64,000 nucleotides of DNA, taken from SIG440 sp045648205. GTDB taxonomy: Bacteria; Bacillota; Clostridia; Monoglobales; Monoglobaceae. The DNA lies in NCBI GenBank assembly GCA_045648205.1, contig JAZRNM010000030.1, forward strand, positions 1 through 64,000. Direction: 5' to 3'. The position numbers were made by a program, and so were the translations under genes. The notes beneath the pieces were generated by a model that searched no databases, was not told the origin of the DNA, and worked only from the letters and a program-made list of their open reading frames with translations. Each line of letters starts with the position of its first letter. Position 1 is the first letter of the stretch. Of this stretch, positions 22,523 through 31,033 are shown one piece after another.

Positions 22523-24058
22523 TCAATATCCTACATATTTAAGGGGATTCATATACGAACCGTTTTTCTTCACCTCAAAATGGAGATGAGTTCCGGTGCT
22601 TCTGCCCGTGTTCCCCATTTTGGCGATTACATCACCTTTTGCAATGCGACTTCCAACAGTCACACAAAGTGACGCACAATGTCCATATCCCGTTTCATAA
22701 CCATTTTCGTGGTCAATAACAACAAAATTTCCATATCCGGACATCCAGCCAGCATAAGTCACCACGCCGCCGTCTGCCGCTTTTATGTCACTGTTATATG
22801 CACCCGCAACATCAATTCCGTTGTGGTTTCTTCCCCAGCGTTGTCCATAACGGGATGAGAGAGTTCCGTATGATGGTCTTATGAAAGAACCCGACCCGGT
22901 GGTGGGCGGTCTTTCCTTTGTTCCCACCTTTTCAATCTGAGAAATCGGTTCTGCCAGGGTTTCACTTTCAAGAACCTGCTTGTTTGTCTGAACCCCGTTC
23001 ACCTTTGTAACTCGTGCAAGCACTTTTGCAGTTCCGTCTTTTCCCGCACGGGCAACAACTGTCTTTCCTTCATAAATCGAGTTATCCTTGATTTTTTCCA
23101 CCTCATATGGAACGCTCTCTGTCAGTGACACTGTCTGAACAGTCCGAACCGAAAGCAAAGGAACCGACTCTTCCACTTTTATTTCCATATTTTCGCGGAT
23201 GTTTTCTGTAATATTCTCATTCATTGCCAGAATATGCTCAACCGTTGTTTCATACTTATCTGCAATTTTCCACAATGTGTCGTCCTTCTGAACCGTGTAG
23301 GTGGTCAGTTCTTTGCTGTCCCCGGAAAGCATTTCAAGTGCAGATTCAGGGGTTTCAAGAAGTGCAATGTGAACAAATTCCTTTTTGACTTCAACTGCTT
23401 CGCAGAAATCAACCGACATATCCTCTTCAATCTTATCCCCCGTGAACTTTTTCTTATATTGGGCAAAAACCCAATCAACAGCCTCCTCGCTGGAAACACC
23501 AAAAATTGTTTCCCCGTCAATGCGGACTGCATAACCTTCAACCATTGCATCCATATTTGAAAGTAGTGCTGTTTTTATGCTGTTTTTGCTTGACAGCTTA
23601 TCCTTTGATACAATCCTTTGCACAAAAACGGGCTCTTTTTCATAATCAGAATTTTCACCCAGATATGCCTTAACCTCTTCTCCAACCTCATCAATAGCAT
23701 CAAAAACCACTGTACGGTCTGTAACCATCCCAATATTTTCGCCATCAACAATAACTTCATATCCAAGGCCCCAATCCAAAAGATTGACAAGCGCGCAGAT
23801 TGAAATCACAACCAAAGTTGTTGCTGTTGTTCCGATGATTTTGTTCTTCAGCTCCAGCCAAAGCTTTTTCACACTGCGCCTGTATGCACTATCAGCGTGG
23901 TAAACATATGAATTGCGGTTATGCTTTCCCATTTCAAGGATTTTTCCGCCTATATTTTCACAAAATTTCATAAAATCAATTGTTTTTAGTTTCTTATTTA
24001 AAACTCGTTTCAGGCTGAATAATTTGTTTCGCAGCTCAGCCGTCTTGTTTGAATTCAA
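22523..24058 (-). CDS. Membrane-anchored M23 peptidase with LysM and G5 domains
   Basis: The 511-aa protein has a cytosolic N-terminus, one membrane helix (IIGTTATTLVVISICALVNLL, about 80-100), a long extracellular region, LysM (TTYTVQKDDTLWKIADKYE, about 277-320), G5 (about 325-405), and a C-terminal LytM/M23 domain. The zinc ligands are in GRNHNGIDVAG (H...D) and GTHLHFEVKK (HxH), with GYGHCASL between. It should cleave peptidoglycan cross-bridges or stem peptides. The TTG at 24058 has AGAGGTGA 6 nt upstream; the frame extends to a TTG at 24073, but that places the binding site inside the gene. It starts an operon with the WalR-like regulator. Confidence 0.92.
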   Translation of the reverse strand: MNSNKTAELRNKLFSLKRVLNKKLKTIDFMKFCENIGGKILEMGKHNRNSYVYHADSAYRRSVKKLWLELKNKIIGTTATTLVVISICALVNLLDWGLGYEVIVDGENIGMVTDRTVVFDAIDEVGEEVKAYLGENSDYEKEPVFVQRIVSKDKLSSKNSIKTALLSNMDAMVEGYAVRIDGETIFGVSSEEAVDWVFAQYKKKFTGDKIEEDMSVDFCEAVEVKKEFVHIALLETPESALEMLSGDSKELTTYTVQKDDTLWKIADKYETTVEHILAMNENITENIRENMEIKVEESVPLLSVRTVQTVSLTESVPYEVEKIKDNSIYEGKTVVARAGKDGTAKVLARVTKVNGVQTNKQVLESETLAEPISQIEKVGTKERPPTTGSGSFIRPSYGTLSSRYGQRWGRNHNGIDVAGAYNSDIKAADGGVVTYAGWMSGYGNFVVIDHENGYETGYGHCASLCVTVGSRIAKGDVIAKMGNTGRSTGTHLHFEVKKNGSYMNPLKYVGY

Positions 24059-24124
24059 AAAATCACCTCTCAAAACCTGATTTTTTCATTTTATCATAAA
24101 AATTTTAATATCCTTTTAATCAAT

Positions 24125-24141
24125 TGTAAATAATTTGTTAC
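24125..24141 (+). promoter_or_regulatory. WalR-box-like direct repeat
   Basis: TGTAAA-TAATT-TGTTAC fits the published WalR consensus TGTWAH-N5-TGTWAH exactly. It lies about 70 bp upstream of the M23 gene that heads the walR operon. Further TGTWAH hexamers lie on the opposite strand at 24137-24142, 24147-24152 and 24154-24159. A TTGATT (24123-24118, minus) next to it could be the -35 of the M23 promoter with TATGAT (24098-24093), although the spacer is long at 19 bp. Confidence 0.5.
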
Positions 24142-24230
24142 AACCTATTACATTTTACACCATCGGGCTCAAAAAATCAAGTGCTTTTTGTCGGTTTGCG
24201 TCTTACCAGACAGGCATCCAGAATATGTCG

Positions 24231-24259
24231 TTGACTTATTCTCTAAAAAATGGTATAAT
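24231..24259 (+). promoter_or_regulatory. Promoter of the Lrp-type regulator operon
   Basis: TTGACT (24231-24236), 17 bp, TATAAT (24254-24259), about 50 nt before the coding start. Confidence 0.8.
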
Positions 24260-24314
24260 GTATTTTTGTAATAACAATTTGGGGTATTTCCCAACAATGC
24301 AGGAGGCTTTTGCT

Positions 24315-24815
24315 ATGAACGAAATCAAAAATGCAGAAAAACTGGTTAACATTCTCCACAAGGATTGCAGACTCTCTTTGGAACAAATCGCCACTATGGC
24401 AGATATGTCCATTGCCGAGGCAGGAGCCGCCATTGAAGCTCTTGAAAAAAGCGGTACCATTCTTGGTTATGGCGCCGTTATCAATTGGGAAATAGTTCCC
24501 GATCGTGAAACAGTTGCAGCATACATAGAGCTCAAGGTAACACCCCAACGGAACAAAGGTTTCAACCGTCTTGCCGAACGCATTTATCAATACCCTGAGG
24601 TAAAATCACTCACCCTGGTGAGCGGAGCCTATGACTTCGGGCTTACAGTTGAGGGTAACAACATCAAGGATGTTGCACTCTTCGTTTCTGAGCACCTGGC
24701 TGCTATGGAATCGGTTGTCAGCACCTCAACACACTTTATCCTCAAGAGATACAAAAGAGATGGTGTCATTCTTTGCAATGATTCAGACGATGATAGGGAG
24801 GTTATATCCTTATGA
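24315..24815 (+). CDS. Lrp/AsnC family transcriptional regulator
   Basis: The 166-aa protein has an N-terminal winged helix-turn-helix (NILHKDCRLSLEQIATMADMSIAEAGAAIEALEKSGTILGYGAVIN, about 10-58) and a C-terminal RAM ligand-sensing domain (about 65-150, AAYIELKVTPQ...GAYDFGLTVEG). The chosen ATG 24315 has a perfect AGGAGG 8 nt upstream; the frame is open further upstream, but that part overlaps the promoter. It overlaps the following aminotransferase gene by ATGA, so it probably controls amino-acid metabolism including its partner. Confidence 0.93.
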   Translation: MNEIKNAEKLVNILHKDCRLSLEQIATMADMSIAEAGAAIEALEKSGTILGYGAVINWEIVPDRETVAAYIELKVTPQRNKGFNRLAERIYQYPEVKSLTLVSGAYDFGLTVEGNNIKDVALFVSEHLAAMESVVSTSTHFILKRYKRDGVILCNDSDDDREVISL

Positions 24816-25978
24816 TATTTGATCCAAAAAACGCTTTGAATTCAACAGTAAAAAGCATTCCGCCATCAGGCATAAGACGATTTTTTGATATTGCTGCCGA
24901 GATGGATGATGTGATTTCCCTGGGAGTCGGCGAGCCCGACTTTGTGACCCCCTGGCACATTCGTGACGAGGGTGTTTACTCCCTTGAAAAAGGACACACT
25001 CACTATACAGCAAACAAAGGTCTTGCCGAGCTGCGTCAGGAGATTTCAAATTATCTCAAAAGACGTTTTGGCTTGAAATATGACTCAGCAACACAAACAG
25101 TTGTGACCGTCGGCGGAAGTGAAGCTATTGACCTTTTTCTACGCTCAGTGCTCAATCCCGGTGATGAGGTTCTGATTCCTGAGCCTTGTTTTGTTTGCTA
25201 CAGTCCTTTGACAGCCCTCGCAGGCGGTGTCCCTGTTCCTCTGATTACATCAGCAGAGGACAAATTCAAGCTGACCGCAGCCACGCTGAAATCCGCAATA
25301 ACGCCAAAAACAAAGGTTCTCATTCTGCCATATCCCAACAACCCCACAGGCGGCATTATGACCCGTGAGGATTTGGAGGAAATTGCAGACGTAATTCGTG
25401 GCACCAATATAATGGTTCTCAGCGACGAAATTTACGCCGAACTGACCTATGGCAGAAAGCACGTTTCCATTGCTGAAATTGATGGAATGTATGAACGCAC
25501 CATGCTTGTGAGCGGTTTTTCAAAAGCATATGCAATGACCGGTTGGCGTCTTGGCTATGCCTGCGGCCATCCCGAAATCATTTCAGGAATGACAAAGGTT
25601 CACCAATATGCAATTATGTCAGCCCCGACCATTGCACAATATGCGGCAATCGAAGCACTCAGGAATGGTGATTCTGACATTGAATATATGCGCGAAGAAT
25701 ACGACAACAGAAGAAAGCTTATTGTTCAGGGCTTCAACACTCTTGGGCTTGATTGTTTTGAGCCGGAGGGCGCATTTTATGCCTTCCCGTCCATAAAATC
25801 AACAGGACTTTCTTCCAATGAATTCTGTGAAAAGCTTCTTTACGACAAAAAGGTTGCAGTAATCCCCGGAAATGCATTCGGCAACAGCGGCGAAGGCCAC
25901 ATCCGTTGTTCATATGCATACTCTCTGGACAGCATAAACGAAGCACTGAACCGAATTGAAGCATTCCTGAAAAAATAA
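24812..25978 (+). CDS. PLP-dependent class I/II aminotransferase
   Basis: The 388-aa enzyme has VISLGVGEPDFVTP at the N-terminus, TVGGSEAIDLFLRSVLNPGDEVLIPEP, NNPTGGI (Asn of the PLP site), VLSDEIYAELTYG (Asp-x-x-Tyr), the PLP lysine in SGFSKAYAMTGWRLGYA and a conserved Arg near HIRCSYAYS. It belongs to the aspartate-aminotransferase fold type I, close to PatA/AspC-like groups; the substrate (aspartate, aromatic or diaminopimelate precursors) cannot be fixed. Translationally coupled with the Lrp-type gene, a common Lrp-aminotransferase pairing. Confidence 0.93.
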   Translation: MIFDPKNALNSTVKSIPPSGIRRFFDIAAEMDDVISLGVGEPDFVTPWHIRDEGVYSLEKGHTHYTANKGLAELRQEISNYLKRRFGLKYDSATQTVVTVGGSEAIDLFLRSVLNPGDEVLIPEPCFVCYSPLTALAGGVPVPLITSAEDKFKLTAATLKSAITPKTKVLILPYPNNPTGGIMTREDLEEIADVIRGTNIMVLSDEIYAELTYGRKHVSIAEIDGMYERTMLVSGFSKAYAMTGWRLGYACGHPEIISGMTKVHQYAIMSAPTIAQYAAIEALRNGDSDIEYMREEYDNRRKLIVQGFNTLGLDCFEPEGAFYAFPSIKSTGLSSNEFCEKLLYDKKVAVIPGNAFGNSGEGHIRCSYAYSLDSINEALNRIEAFLKK

Positions 25979-26002
25979 AAACAAACTGAAAGGTTTTTAC
26001 AT

Positions 26003-26773
26003 ATGAACTTTTTATATGATACCCACGCACACCTTGACGACGAAGCCTTTGACAAGGATCGTCACGATGTAATAGAAAAAATCAAGTCTTCAAACGTGGG
26101 TCTTGTGAACAACATTGCAGCAAACCTTCCATCGTCATATGCGTCAATCGAATTGGCAGAAAAATATGATTTCATTTATGCAACCGTGGGCATCCATCCC
26201 AGTGACACACTTTCTGTGACAGAAAGTGATATTGATGAACTCCGAAAGCTCAGCCATCATCCCAAAGTAGTGGCAATTGGCGAAATCGGCCTTGACTATC
26301 ATTATCCTGATGCTGACCCCGATGTTCAAAAGCATTGGTTTCGGGCACAGCTTGATTTGGCAAAAGAACTGGGCATGCCCGTTGTCATTCACGACAGAGA
26401 ATCAAAAGGCGATTGCATCCGTATTCTCAAGGAAAAAGGCATAACATGCGGCGTTGTTCATTGCTATTCAGGAAGTGCAGAAACTGCAAAAGAGCTCATC
26501 AAAATGGGCTTTTATATTTCCTTCACAGGTGTTGTCACTTTCAAAAATGCCCGTCGCACCATTGAAGCTCTGAGCGTCATTCCCATGGACAGACTCTTCA
26601 TTGAAACAGACTGTCCCTATATGGCTCCCGAGCCATTCAGAGGAACGCGAAACGACAGCAGCATGGTCATTCGGGTTGCAGAAAAGTTTGCGGAAGTCAA
26701 GGGACTCCCTCTTGATGATGTAATCCGCATCACCCGTGAAAATGCAATTAAGTTTTTTAATATTAAAGTTTAA
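26003..26773 (+). CDS. tatD: TatD family metal-dependent hydrolase (DNase)
   Basis: The 256-aa TIM-barrel hydrolase has the expected metal ligands: DTHAHLDDEAFD (HxH), GEIGLDYH (Glu), VVIHDRES (His), VVHCYSG (His) and IETDCPYMAPEPFRG (Asp). Family members have 3'-5' DNase activity and roles in DNA repair or tRNA/D-amino-acyl hydrolysis. ATG 26003 follows AAAGG at a suitable distance. It is 24 nt after the aminotransferase and ends before a terminator hairpin. Confidence 0.95.
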   Translation: MNFLYDTHAHLDDEAFDKDRHDVIEKIKSSNVGLVNNIAANLPSSYASIELAEKYDFIYATVGIHPSDTLSVTESDIDELRKLSHHPKVVAIGEIGLDYHYPDADPDVQKHWFRAQLDLAKELGMPVVIHDRESKGDCIRILKEKGITCGVVHCYSGSAETAKELIKMGFYISFTGVVTFKNARRTIEALSVIPMDRLFIETDCPYMAPEPFRGTRNDSSMVIRVAEKFAEVKGLPLDDVIRITRENAIKFFNIKV

Positions 26774-26831
26774 AGCAAATGGGCGGTAAAGGCATCTTCA
26801 GATAGGGAGAAATCAATTTTGATACAGAATT

Positions 26832-26866
26832 AAAGCCTTGAAACACACAGTGTTTCAAGGCTTTTC
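26832..26866. terminator. Terminator hairpin after tatD
   Basis: A perfect 15-bp stem, AAAGCCTTGAAACAC (26832-26846) with GTGTTTCAAGGCTTT (26850-26864), is followed by T residues. It lies between the converging tatD and the membrane-protein gene at 27029-27829. Confidence 0.85.
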
Positions 26867-26869
26867 CTT

Positions 26870-27028
26870 TTGCAATTCAAAATGACACCGTCACTTGAAA
26901 CAAAGGATTTTGAATGTTGGACAAGTAAAAAACGCAGGTAATCCTTGTTGGCTTGCCGAGTATTTTTTCGAAGTACAACGCCAAAATGCAAAGTTTCAAG
27001 TTGGTTTATCCCTGTATGAAGATGCCTA
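26870..27028. other. Intergenic stretch, possible repetitive-element fragment
   Basis: About 160 bp between the tatD terminator and the next gene. The minus strand reads as an open frame with FGVVLRKNTRQ and YLRFLLVQ-like wording that I associate, from memory only, with repetitive intergenic sequences in Clostridia. There is no ribosome binding site or start, so I do not call a gene. Confidence 0.3.
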
Positions 27029-27829
27029 TTATTCTTCATCATCTCCGCCCACCTTGGGAATAAAATATTCCGCCAGTCGGCTCTTCCCACGGCGCTTCAC
27101 GTAGAAGAACCCCATTACGCTAAACACTGCCGCACCAACAAAATTAACAAGCAAGTCTTTCATAGTATCAAAAAGCCCAATGTCAAGATATCCGTCAATA
27201 CCAAGAGGTTTTTCATTGACCGCCACGTTGCTTATGTTTTCAATAACCTCAGGTGTCTTTGTGTCACCGCTCAAAAGAGTTGAAACAACATTTTTCACAA
27301 CAAAATCCTTCTGCATATCTTTGCCCAGAAAAGTGTCGCAAGCAAACTCCAAAAATTCCCACAAAACGCCTATTGTCATTGAAAAACAAAAAGCCACCAA
27401 TGCTAAAAATATAGGTGACATACGGAACTTTATTTTTTCGTTTCGATTGAGTATGTCTGTCAATCCAAAGCCCACAGCAGCGCACAAAAATCCATTCAAA
27501 GTATGAAGAGCTGTGTCCCAAAACGGAATCTTGGTGTAATAATTCCCCATTTCACCCATTATAATCGACGCAAAAATAAACAAAAGGATTATAACTTCAA
27601 GGGTATTTGGAACATTAATATCAAAATTCTTTTCAAAAAATGCAGGTACAAGAAATAAAACCAATGCCAGTCCGCAGAAAAACAGGTTTTCATAGTTACC
27701 TCTTATGCATGAAATAATCATTGCCCCCACAACCAGTGCACGGAGCAAAACATAAACAAAAAAGGTTATCTTGTTCTTTTTTATCTGTTCTTTATATTGT
27801 CTCAATCTATACTTTTTTCTTTCAGCCAT
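27029..27829 (-). CDS. Polytopic membrane protein, YjdF/DUF2238-like
   Basis: The 266-aa protein has about seven hydrophobic helices. Recognisable wording is PFWDTALHTLNGFLCAAVGFGL and FSMTIGVLWEFLEFACDTF, with conserved acidic and His residues in the membrane, similar to the DUF2238 (YjdF) family. The function is unknown. A basic N-terminus (MAERKKYRLRQYKEQIKKNK) and an acidic tail (GGDDEE) lie in the cytosol. ATG 27829 follows AAGGGGAAAG. It is transcribed convergently to tatD and divergently from rubrerythrin. Confidence 0.75.
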   Translation of the reverse strand: MAERKKYRLRQYKEQIKKNKITFFVYVLLRALVVGAMIISCIRGNYENLFFCGLALVLFLVPAFFEKNFDINVPNTLEVIILLFIFASIIMGEMGNYYTKIPFWDTALHTLNGFLCAAVGFGLTDILNRNEKIKFRMSPIFLALVAFCFSMTIGVLWEFLEFACDTFLGKDMQKDFVVKNVVSTLLSGDTKTPEVIENISNVAVNEKPLGIDGYLDIGLFDTMKDLLVNFVGAAVFSVMGFFYVKRRGKSRLAEYFIPKVGGDDEE

Positions 27830-27960
27830 TTTTCTTTCCCCTTATACCTTTTGTTTTATGTTATCACAATCTTTCCATTTTATCAATGCAAACTCTGTAT
27901 ATTATTCCAAAAAATGAACATACTACTTTTGTAAAAATTTTCATAAAAAGGAGAATTAAT

Positions 27961-28569
27961 ATGCCCGTAGAATTTGCAACATCCGAAACAAGAACCAATC
28001 TGATGCGAGCCTTTGCAGGAGAAAGTCAGGCACGAAATCGTTATACATTCGCGGCAGGTGAGGCAAAAAAACAAAACCTGCACGTGATTGAGGCGGTTTT
28101 CACCTTCACGGCAGGTCAGGAAAAAGAACATGCAGAGCTTTTTTACAATCATCTGAAACCCCTTGCGGGTGAAAACATTCAGATAGATGGTGCGTACCCA
28201 ATTGACATAAGCGATTCCATCGTTCAGCTTCTTAAATATGCACACCACAACGAATATGAAGAATACAGCGATGTATACAGCAGTTTTGCAAAAACCGCCG
28301 AAGATGAAGGCTTCATTCAGATTGCAAAACTTTTCAGCAATATTGCATCAATTGAAAAAGTCCACGGAGACCGCTTTGACTTGTTTGCCAAGCTTCTTGA
28401 GGAAGACCGGCTTTTCGTGTCTGACGTGACAACATCGTGGGCGTGCCTGAATTGCGGCTATGTCTTTGAGGGAAAAAGTGTTCCCCCGGCTTGCCCCGTC
28501 TGCAGTCACGACAGAGGCTACTTCATCAAAATTGAGCTCATGGACAAGCTGTTAGCCAACCGCCTTTAA
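27961..28569 (+). CDS. rbr: Rubrerythrin
   Basis: The 202-aa protein has an N-terminal ferritin-like di-iron domain with the Glu-x-x-His type ligands in GESQARNRYTFAAGEAKK, GQEKEHAELFYNHLK, EYEEYSDVYSSFAKTAEDEGF and IEKVHGDRF. A C-terminal rubredoxin-like Fe(SCys)4 domain follows (WACLNCGYVFEG ... ACPVCSHDRGYF). It reduces hydrogen peroxide in anaerobes. ATG 27961 has AAGGAG 7 nt upstream; the open frame further upstream is not coding. Its 3' end overlaps the convergent spoIIE by 18 bp. Confidence 0.96.
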   Translation: MPVEFATSETRTNLMRAFAGESQARNRYTFAAGEAKKQNLHVIEAVFTFTAGQEKEHAELFYNHLKPLAGENIQIDGAYPIDISDSIVQLLKYAHHNEYEEYSDVYSSFAKTAEDEGFIQIAKLFSNIASIEKVHGDRFDLFAKLLEEDRLFVSDVTTSWACLNCGYVFEGKSVPPACPVCSHDRGYFIKIELMDKLLANRL

Positions 28570-30885
28570 TCTAACCGACAAAACGGTCATATCATCATTG
28601 ACTTCACCATTTTTGTTTTCAATTGCACGACTTAATATTTTGTCTGCTATGTTGTGGCCATCACTCCGGCGGCAGGTTTCTTCAATAAAGTCGCTGACCC
28701 ACATGCTGCCGCCCTCTTTGGTCTCAACCCCATCAGTGACCATAACTATCAGTGCTCCGTCATCAATGGTTTTTTTGCAGCTTTCAACTTCCATATCAGC
28801 AATAATTCCAACCGGCAAAGATGCCGCCTTTATCGTATCAACACCATGCCCCTGCATAATAAAACTCGGTTCGGCGCCCGTCTTTATGAATTCCGCCTCA
28901 CCCGTATACAGGTCAATTATGCATATGTCAATTGTAACAAATGCTTCATCATCAGACTTTAGAAGCATTATTGAATTAATAAATTTAACCGCCATACTGC
29001 TGTCAAAGCCTGCCCTCAGGAAGCTGTCTAGAAGTTCAAGCATTGCCTCGCTTTCCCTCGCTGCGCGACTTCCCGTTCCCATCCCGTCACTGAGCGCAAT
29101 TACATACTTGCCTCCGCTTATGTGAGAAAACCGATAATTGTCGCCATTTTTCTCCGATGCCGCTTTTTCGGCAAAATCTGTTTCCACCCGATATTTTTCC
29201 GCCTCGGTTATTTCAAGAACAACACTCTTTCCGTTGTCCGCATATTTTTCTTTTATGCATATTTCTCCGCCAAGAACATTTTTCATTATCCGTCTTATCT
29301 CCATCTTGTGTTTATCGGTCCAAAAATTCACATTTACATCAAGCTCAATCCGGCATCTGGAGTCCTGTTCCCTGAACACCCTGAGTTCCCGAATTTTTAT
29401 ATCCTTGTTTTCAAGCTGTCTGCGGATATCCCATTCAGAAATGCTGTCAAACCTTATATCACTCTCGATTTCAGAAGAAATGCCATCAAGAATATCTGAC
29501 ATTCCCAAAAGCTGTTCTCCCACCAAAACCCTGCTCTCATTAAGTCGGCTCTGCCAGACACGTTTAACCTGATGAAGCTCAAGTTGGTGATTTATTTCTG
29601 CTATGAGATGAGGAAGTTCAAGACATCTCACCCGAAACCTTTCGTCGGCATCATCAATGTTGACAACACCTTTTTCATCTAACGTCTGCATAAGTCTAAA
29701 AAGTGACTGATAGGTGAAATCAAACTCCTTGTTCCAGCAAACCGAAGATTTTCTGCATTTTCTGCAAATCTTGTCTGCTGCCATATCAAAAAACGTTGCC
29801 AGGTCTGCCTTATTTTCTTTTTTCTCGGATAACCGTTCAAGTGTTTTTGACATTTCTTCAAATGACAAGGCAACAGCGGCAAGCCTTGCCTTAAATTTCT
29901 CACGCATTTTGGCAATTCCCGCCTTTTCGGCAGCACCAAGGCACACAACCTCCCCGAGTCTTCCGATGAGGCTCTGTTTGACAAAAGAAAAGCACACCGA
30001 AGCTGCCATTATCTCATAAAGACTAAGCACCGACTCCATTGCACCATTGGTGTAGACAATCAGCATTGCGTTTGCAAGCACCACTCCTGCAATTACTCCG
30101 CCCTTGCCAAATCGTGCAAAAAGCCCTGACAAAAATCCGCAAAAACTGAACGCTCCCAAAATTGGCATAAAATCATCACTGCCTATTCCGCAAACCAGCC
30201 CAAGAACCACGCCTGCCCCCGTCGAATATCCGATTCCACAGCCTGATGACACCACTAAGAGGCATATTGTTGCCACCATATTCATCACAGAAAACTGTGA
30301 GCCTATATAGATTTCCCTTAGACTAAGTATTGCAATGACCACCACAGTGCCAATACTAAGTTTTTCCTCACTTCCAATGTTTTCAGGCAAAACCTGACCT
30401 CCATCAAACAGTTTTCTGCTTTTTTCAAGAACCAACGCTCCTGCAACAACTGCTACTGCCTCACAAAGCAAAAGTAATATCTGTGAAAATGAAAAGCCTG
30501 TCCAAAATATGGTTACCAAACCTGTCAGAAACACACTTCCGCCTGCCATCAATGCGGCTGTGAAGCCATTCATCCTGATATCTGTTTCCAGAACAAACAG
30601 CACTGCCATATATATAAGCCCTGCACTTATATATTTCACATATTCCAGTCTGTCACAAGCCACCACAGAACCAATGCTTATTGCAATCAAAGAAAACACT
30701 GCCTTCCAGGACAATCTCCTTTCCTGAGCAAGATATGAAAGTCCAAAGGGTGCCATATTTCCATAAGGCACAGCCATCGCCAAAAAAAATCCTATCAGCA
30801 GAGAAATCCAATCCCTTTTTGTGATTTCGATTGGAGTTCTGCCCTTTTTTGGAGCTTTATATGTTGACAACTGCAACTCCGCCAT
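28552..30885 (-). CDS. spoIIE: Stage II sporulation protein E (SpoIIE phosphatase)
   Basis: The 777-aa protein has an N-terminal membrane region of about ten helices (roughly residues 28-320), a central oligomerisation region (about 320-555) and a C-terminal PP2C-type phosphatase domain (about 560-770). The phosphatase domain has ALSDGMGTGSRAARESEAML (metal-binding Asp), AEFIKTGAEPSF, IVMVTDGVE and NDDMTVLSVRLK. SpoIIE dephosphorylates SpoIIAA to activate sigma-F in the forespore and takes part in polar septation. AAGGAGG lies just before ATG 30885. A Spo0A-type box sits in its promoter (30930-30963). Its presence is the best evidence that this organism can sporulate. Confidence 0.97.
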   Translation of the reverse strand: MAELQLSTYKAPKKGRTPIEITKRDWISLLIGFFLAMAVPYGNMAPFGLSYLAQERRLSWKAVFSLIAISIGSVVACDRLEYVKYISAGLIYMAVLFVLETDIRMNGFTAALMAGGSVFLTGLVTIFWTGFSFSQILLLLCEAVAVVAGALVLEKSRKLFDGGQVLPENIGSEEKLSIGTVVVIAILSLREIYIGSQFSVMNMVATICLLVVSSGCGIGYSTGAGVVLGLVCGIGSDDFMPILGAFSFCGFLSGLFARFGKGGVIAGVVLANAMLIVYTNGAMESVLSLYEIMAASVCFSFVKQSLIGRLGEVVCLGAAEKAGIAKMREKFKARLAAVALSFEEMSKTLERLSEKKENKADLATFFDMAADKICRKCRKSSVCWNKEFDFTYQSLFRLMQTLDEKGVVNIDDADERFRVRCLELPHLIAEINHQLELHQVKRVWQSRLNESRVLVGEQLLGMSDILDGISSEIESDIRFDSISEWDIRRQLENKDIKIRELRVFREQDSRCRIELDVNVNFWTDKHKMEIRRIMKNVLGGEICIKEKYADNGKSVVLEITEAEKYRVETDFAEKAASEKNGDNYRFSHISGGKYVIALSDGMGTGSRAARESEAMLELLDSFLRAGFDSSMAVKFINSIMLLKSDDEAFVTIDICIIDLYTGEAEFIKTGAEPSFIMQGHGVDTIKAASLPVGIIADMEVESCKKTIDDGALIVMVTDGVETKEGGSMWVSDFIEETCRRSDGHNIADKILSRAIENKNGEVNDDMTVLSVRLKAVG

Positions 30886-30929
30886 TCCTTTTCCTCCTTA
30901 GTAATTTCCAAATTCTGGTATTTTTATCC

Positions 30930-30963
30930 ATTATACAAGTGGCGAGCAAAGATAAATGTCGAA
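30930..30963 (-). promoter_or_regulatory. spoIIE promoter with Spo0A box
   Basis: On the minus strand TATAAT (30935-30930) is preceded, 21 bp upstream, by the 0A-box core TGTCGAA (plus-strand orientation, 30957-30963, within AATGTCGAAAAG). In Bacillus subtilis the Spo0A-activated spoIIE and spoIIG promoters have an unusually wide spacing with 0A boxes over the -35 region, which is the arrangement seen here. Confidence 0.65.
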
Positions 30964-30992
30964 AAGAAAGAGGAAAAACCCTTTACACAAAA

Positions 30993-31022
30993 AAAGAAGC
31001 TGCAAAAATTTACAGCTTCTTT
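30993..31022 (-). terminator. Terminator of enolase
   Basis: A stem, AAAGAAGCTG (30993-31002) with CAGCTTCTTT (31013-31022), is followed on the minus strand by a long T-run, just past the eno stop at 31034. Confidence 0.85.
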
Positions 31023-31033
31023 ATCTTTTTTTG

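Noticed and set aside
24135..24314. Upstream extension of the Lrp-type regulator
   Set aside because: It covers a consensus promoter, and the internal ATG 24315 has a perfect AGGAGG; the extra residues have no domain character.
26830..27090. Minus-strand ORF overlapping the tatD terminator and the following gene
   Set aside because: It reads through a strong terminator hairpin, has no start signal and overlaps the clearly coding membrane protein; at most a repeat remnant.
27721..27960. Upstream extension of rubrerythrin
   Set aside because: It overlaps the divergent membrane-protein gene and its leader; ATG 27961 with AAGGAG gives the exact rubrerythrin N-terminus.
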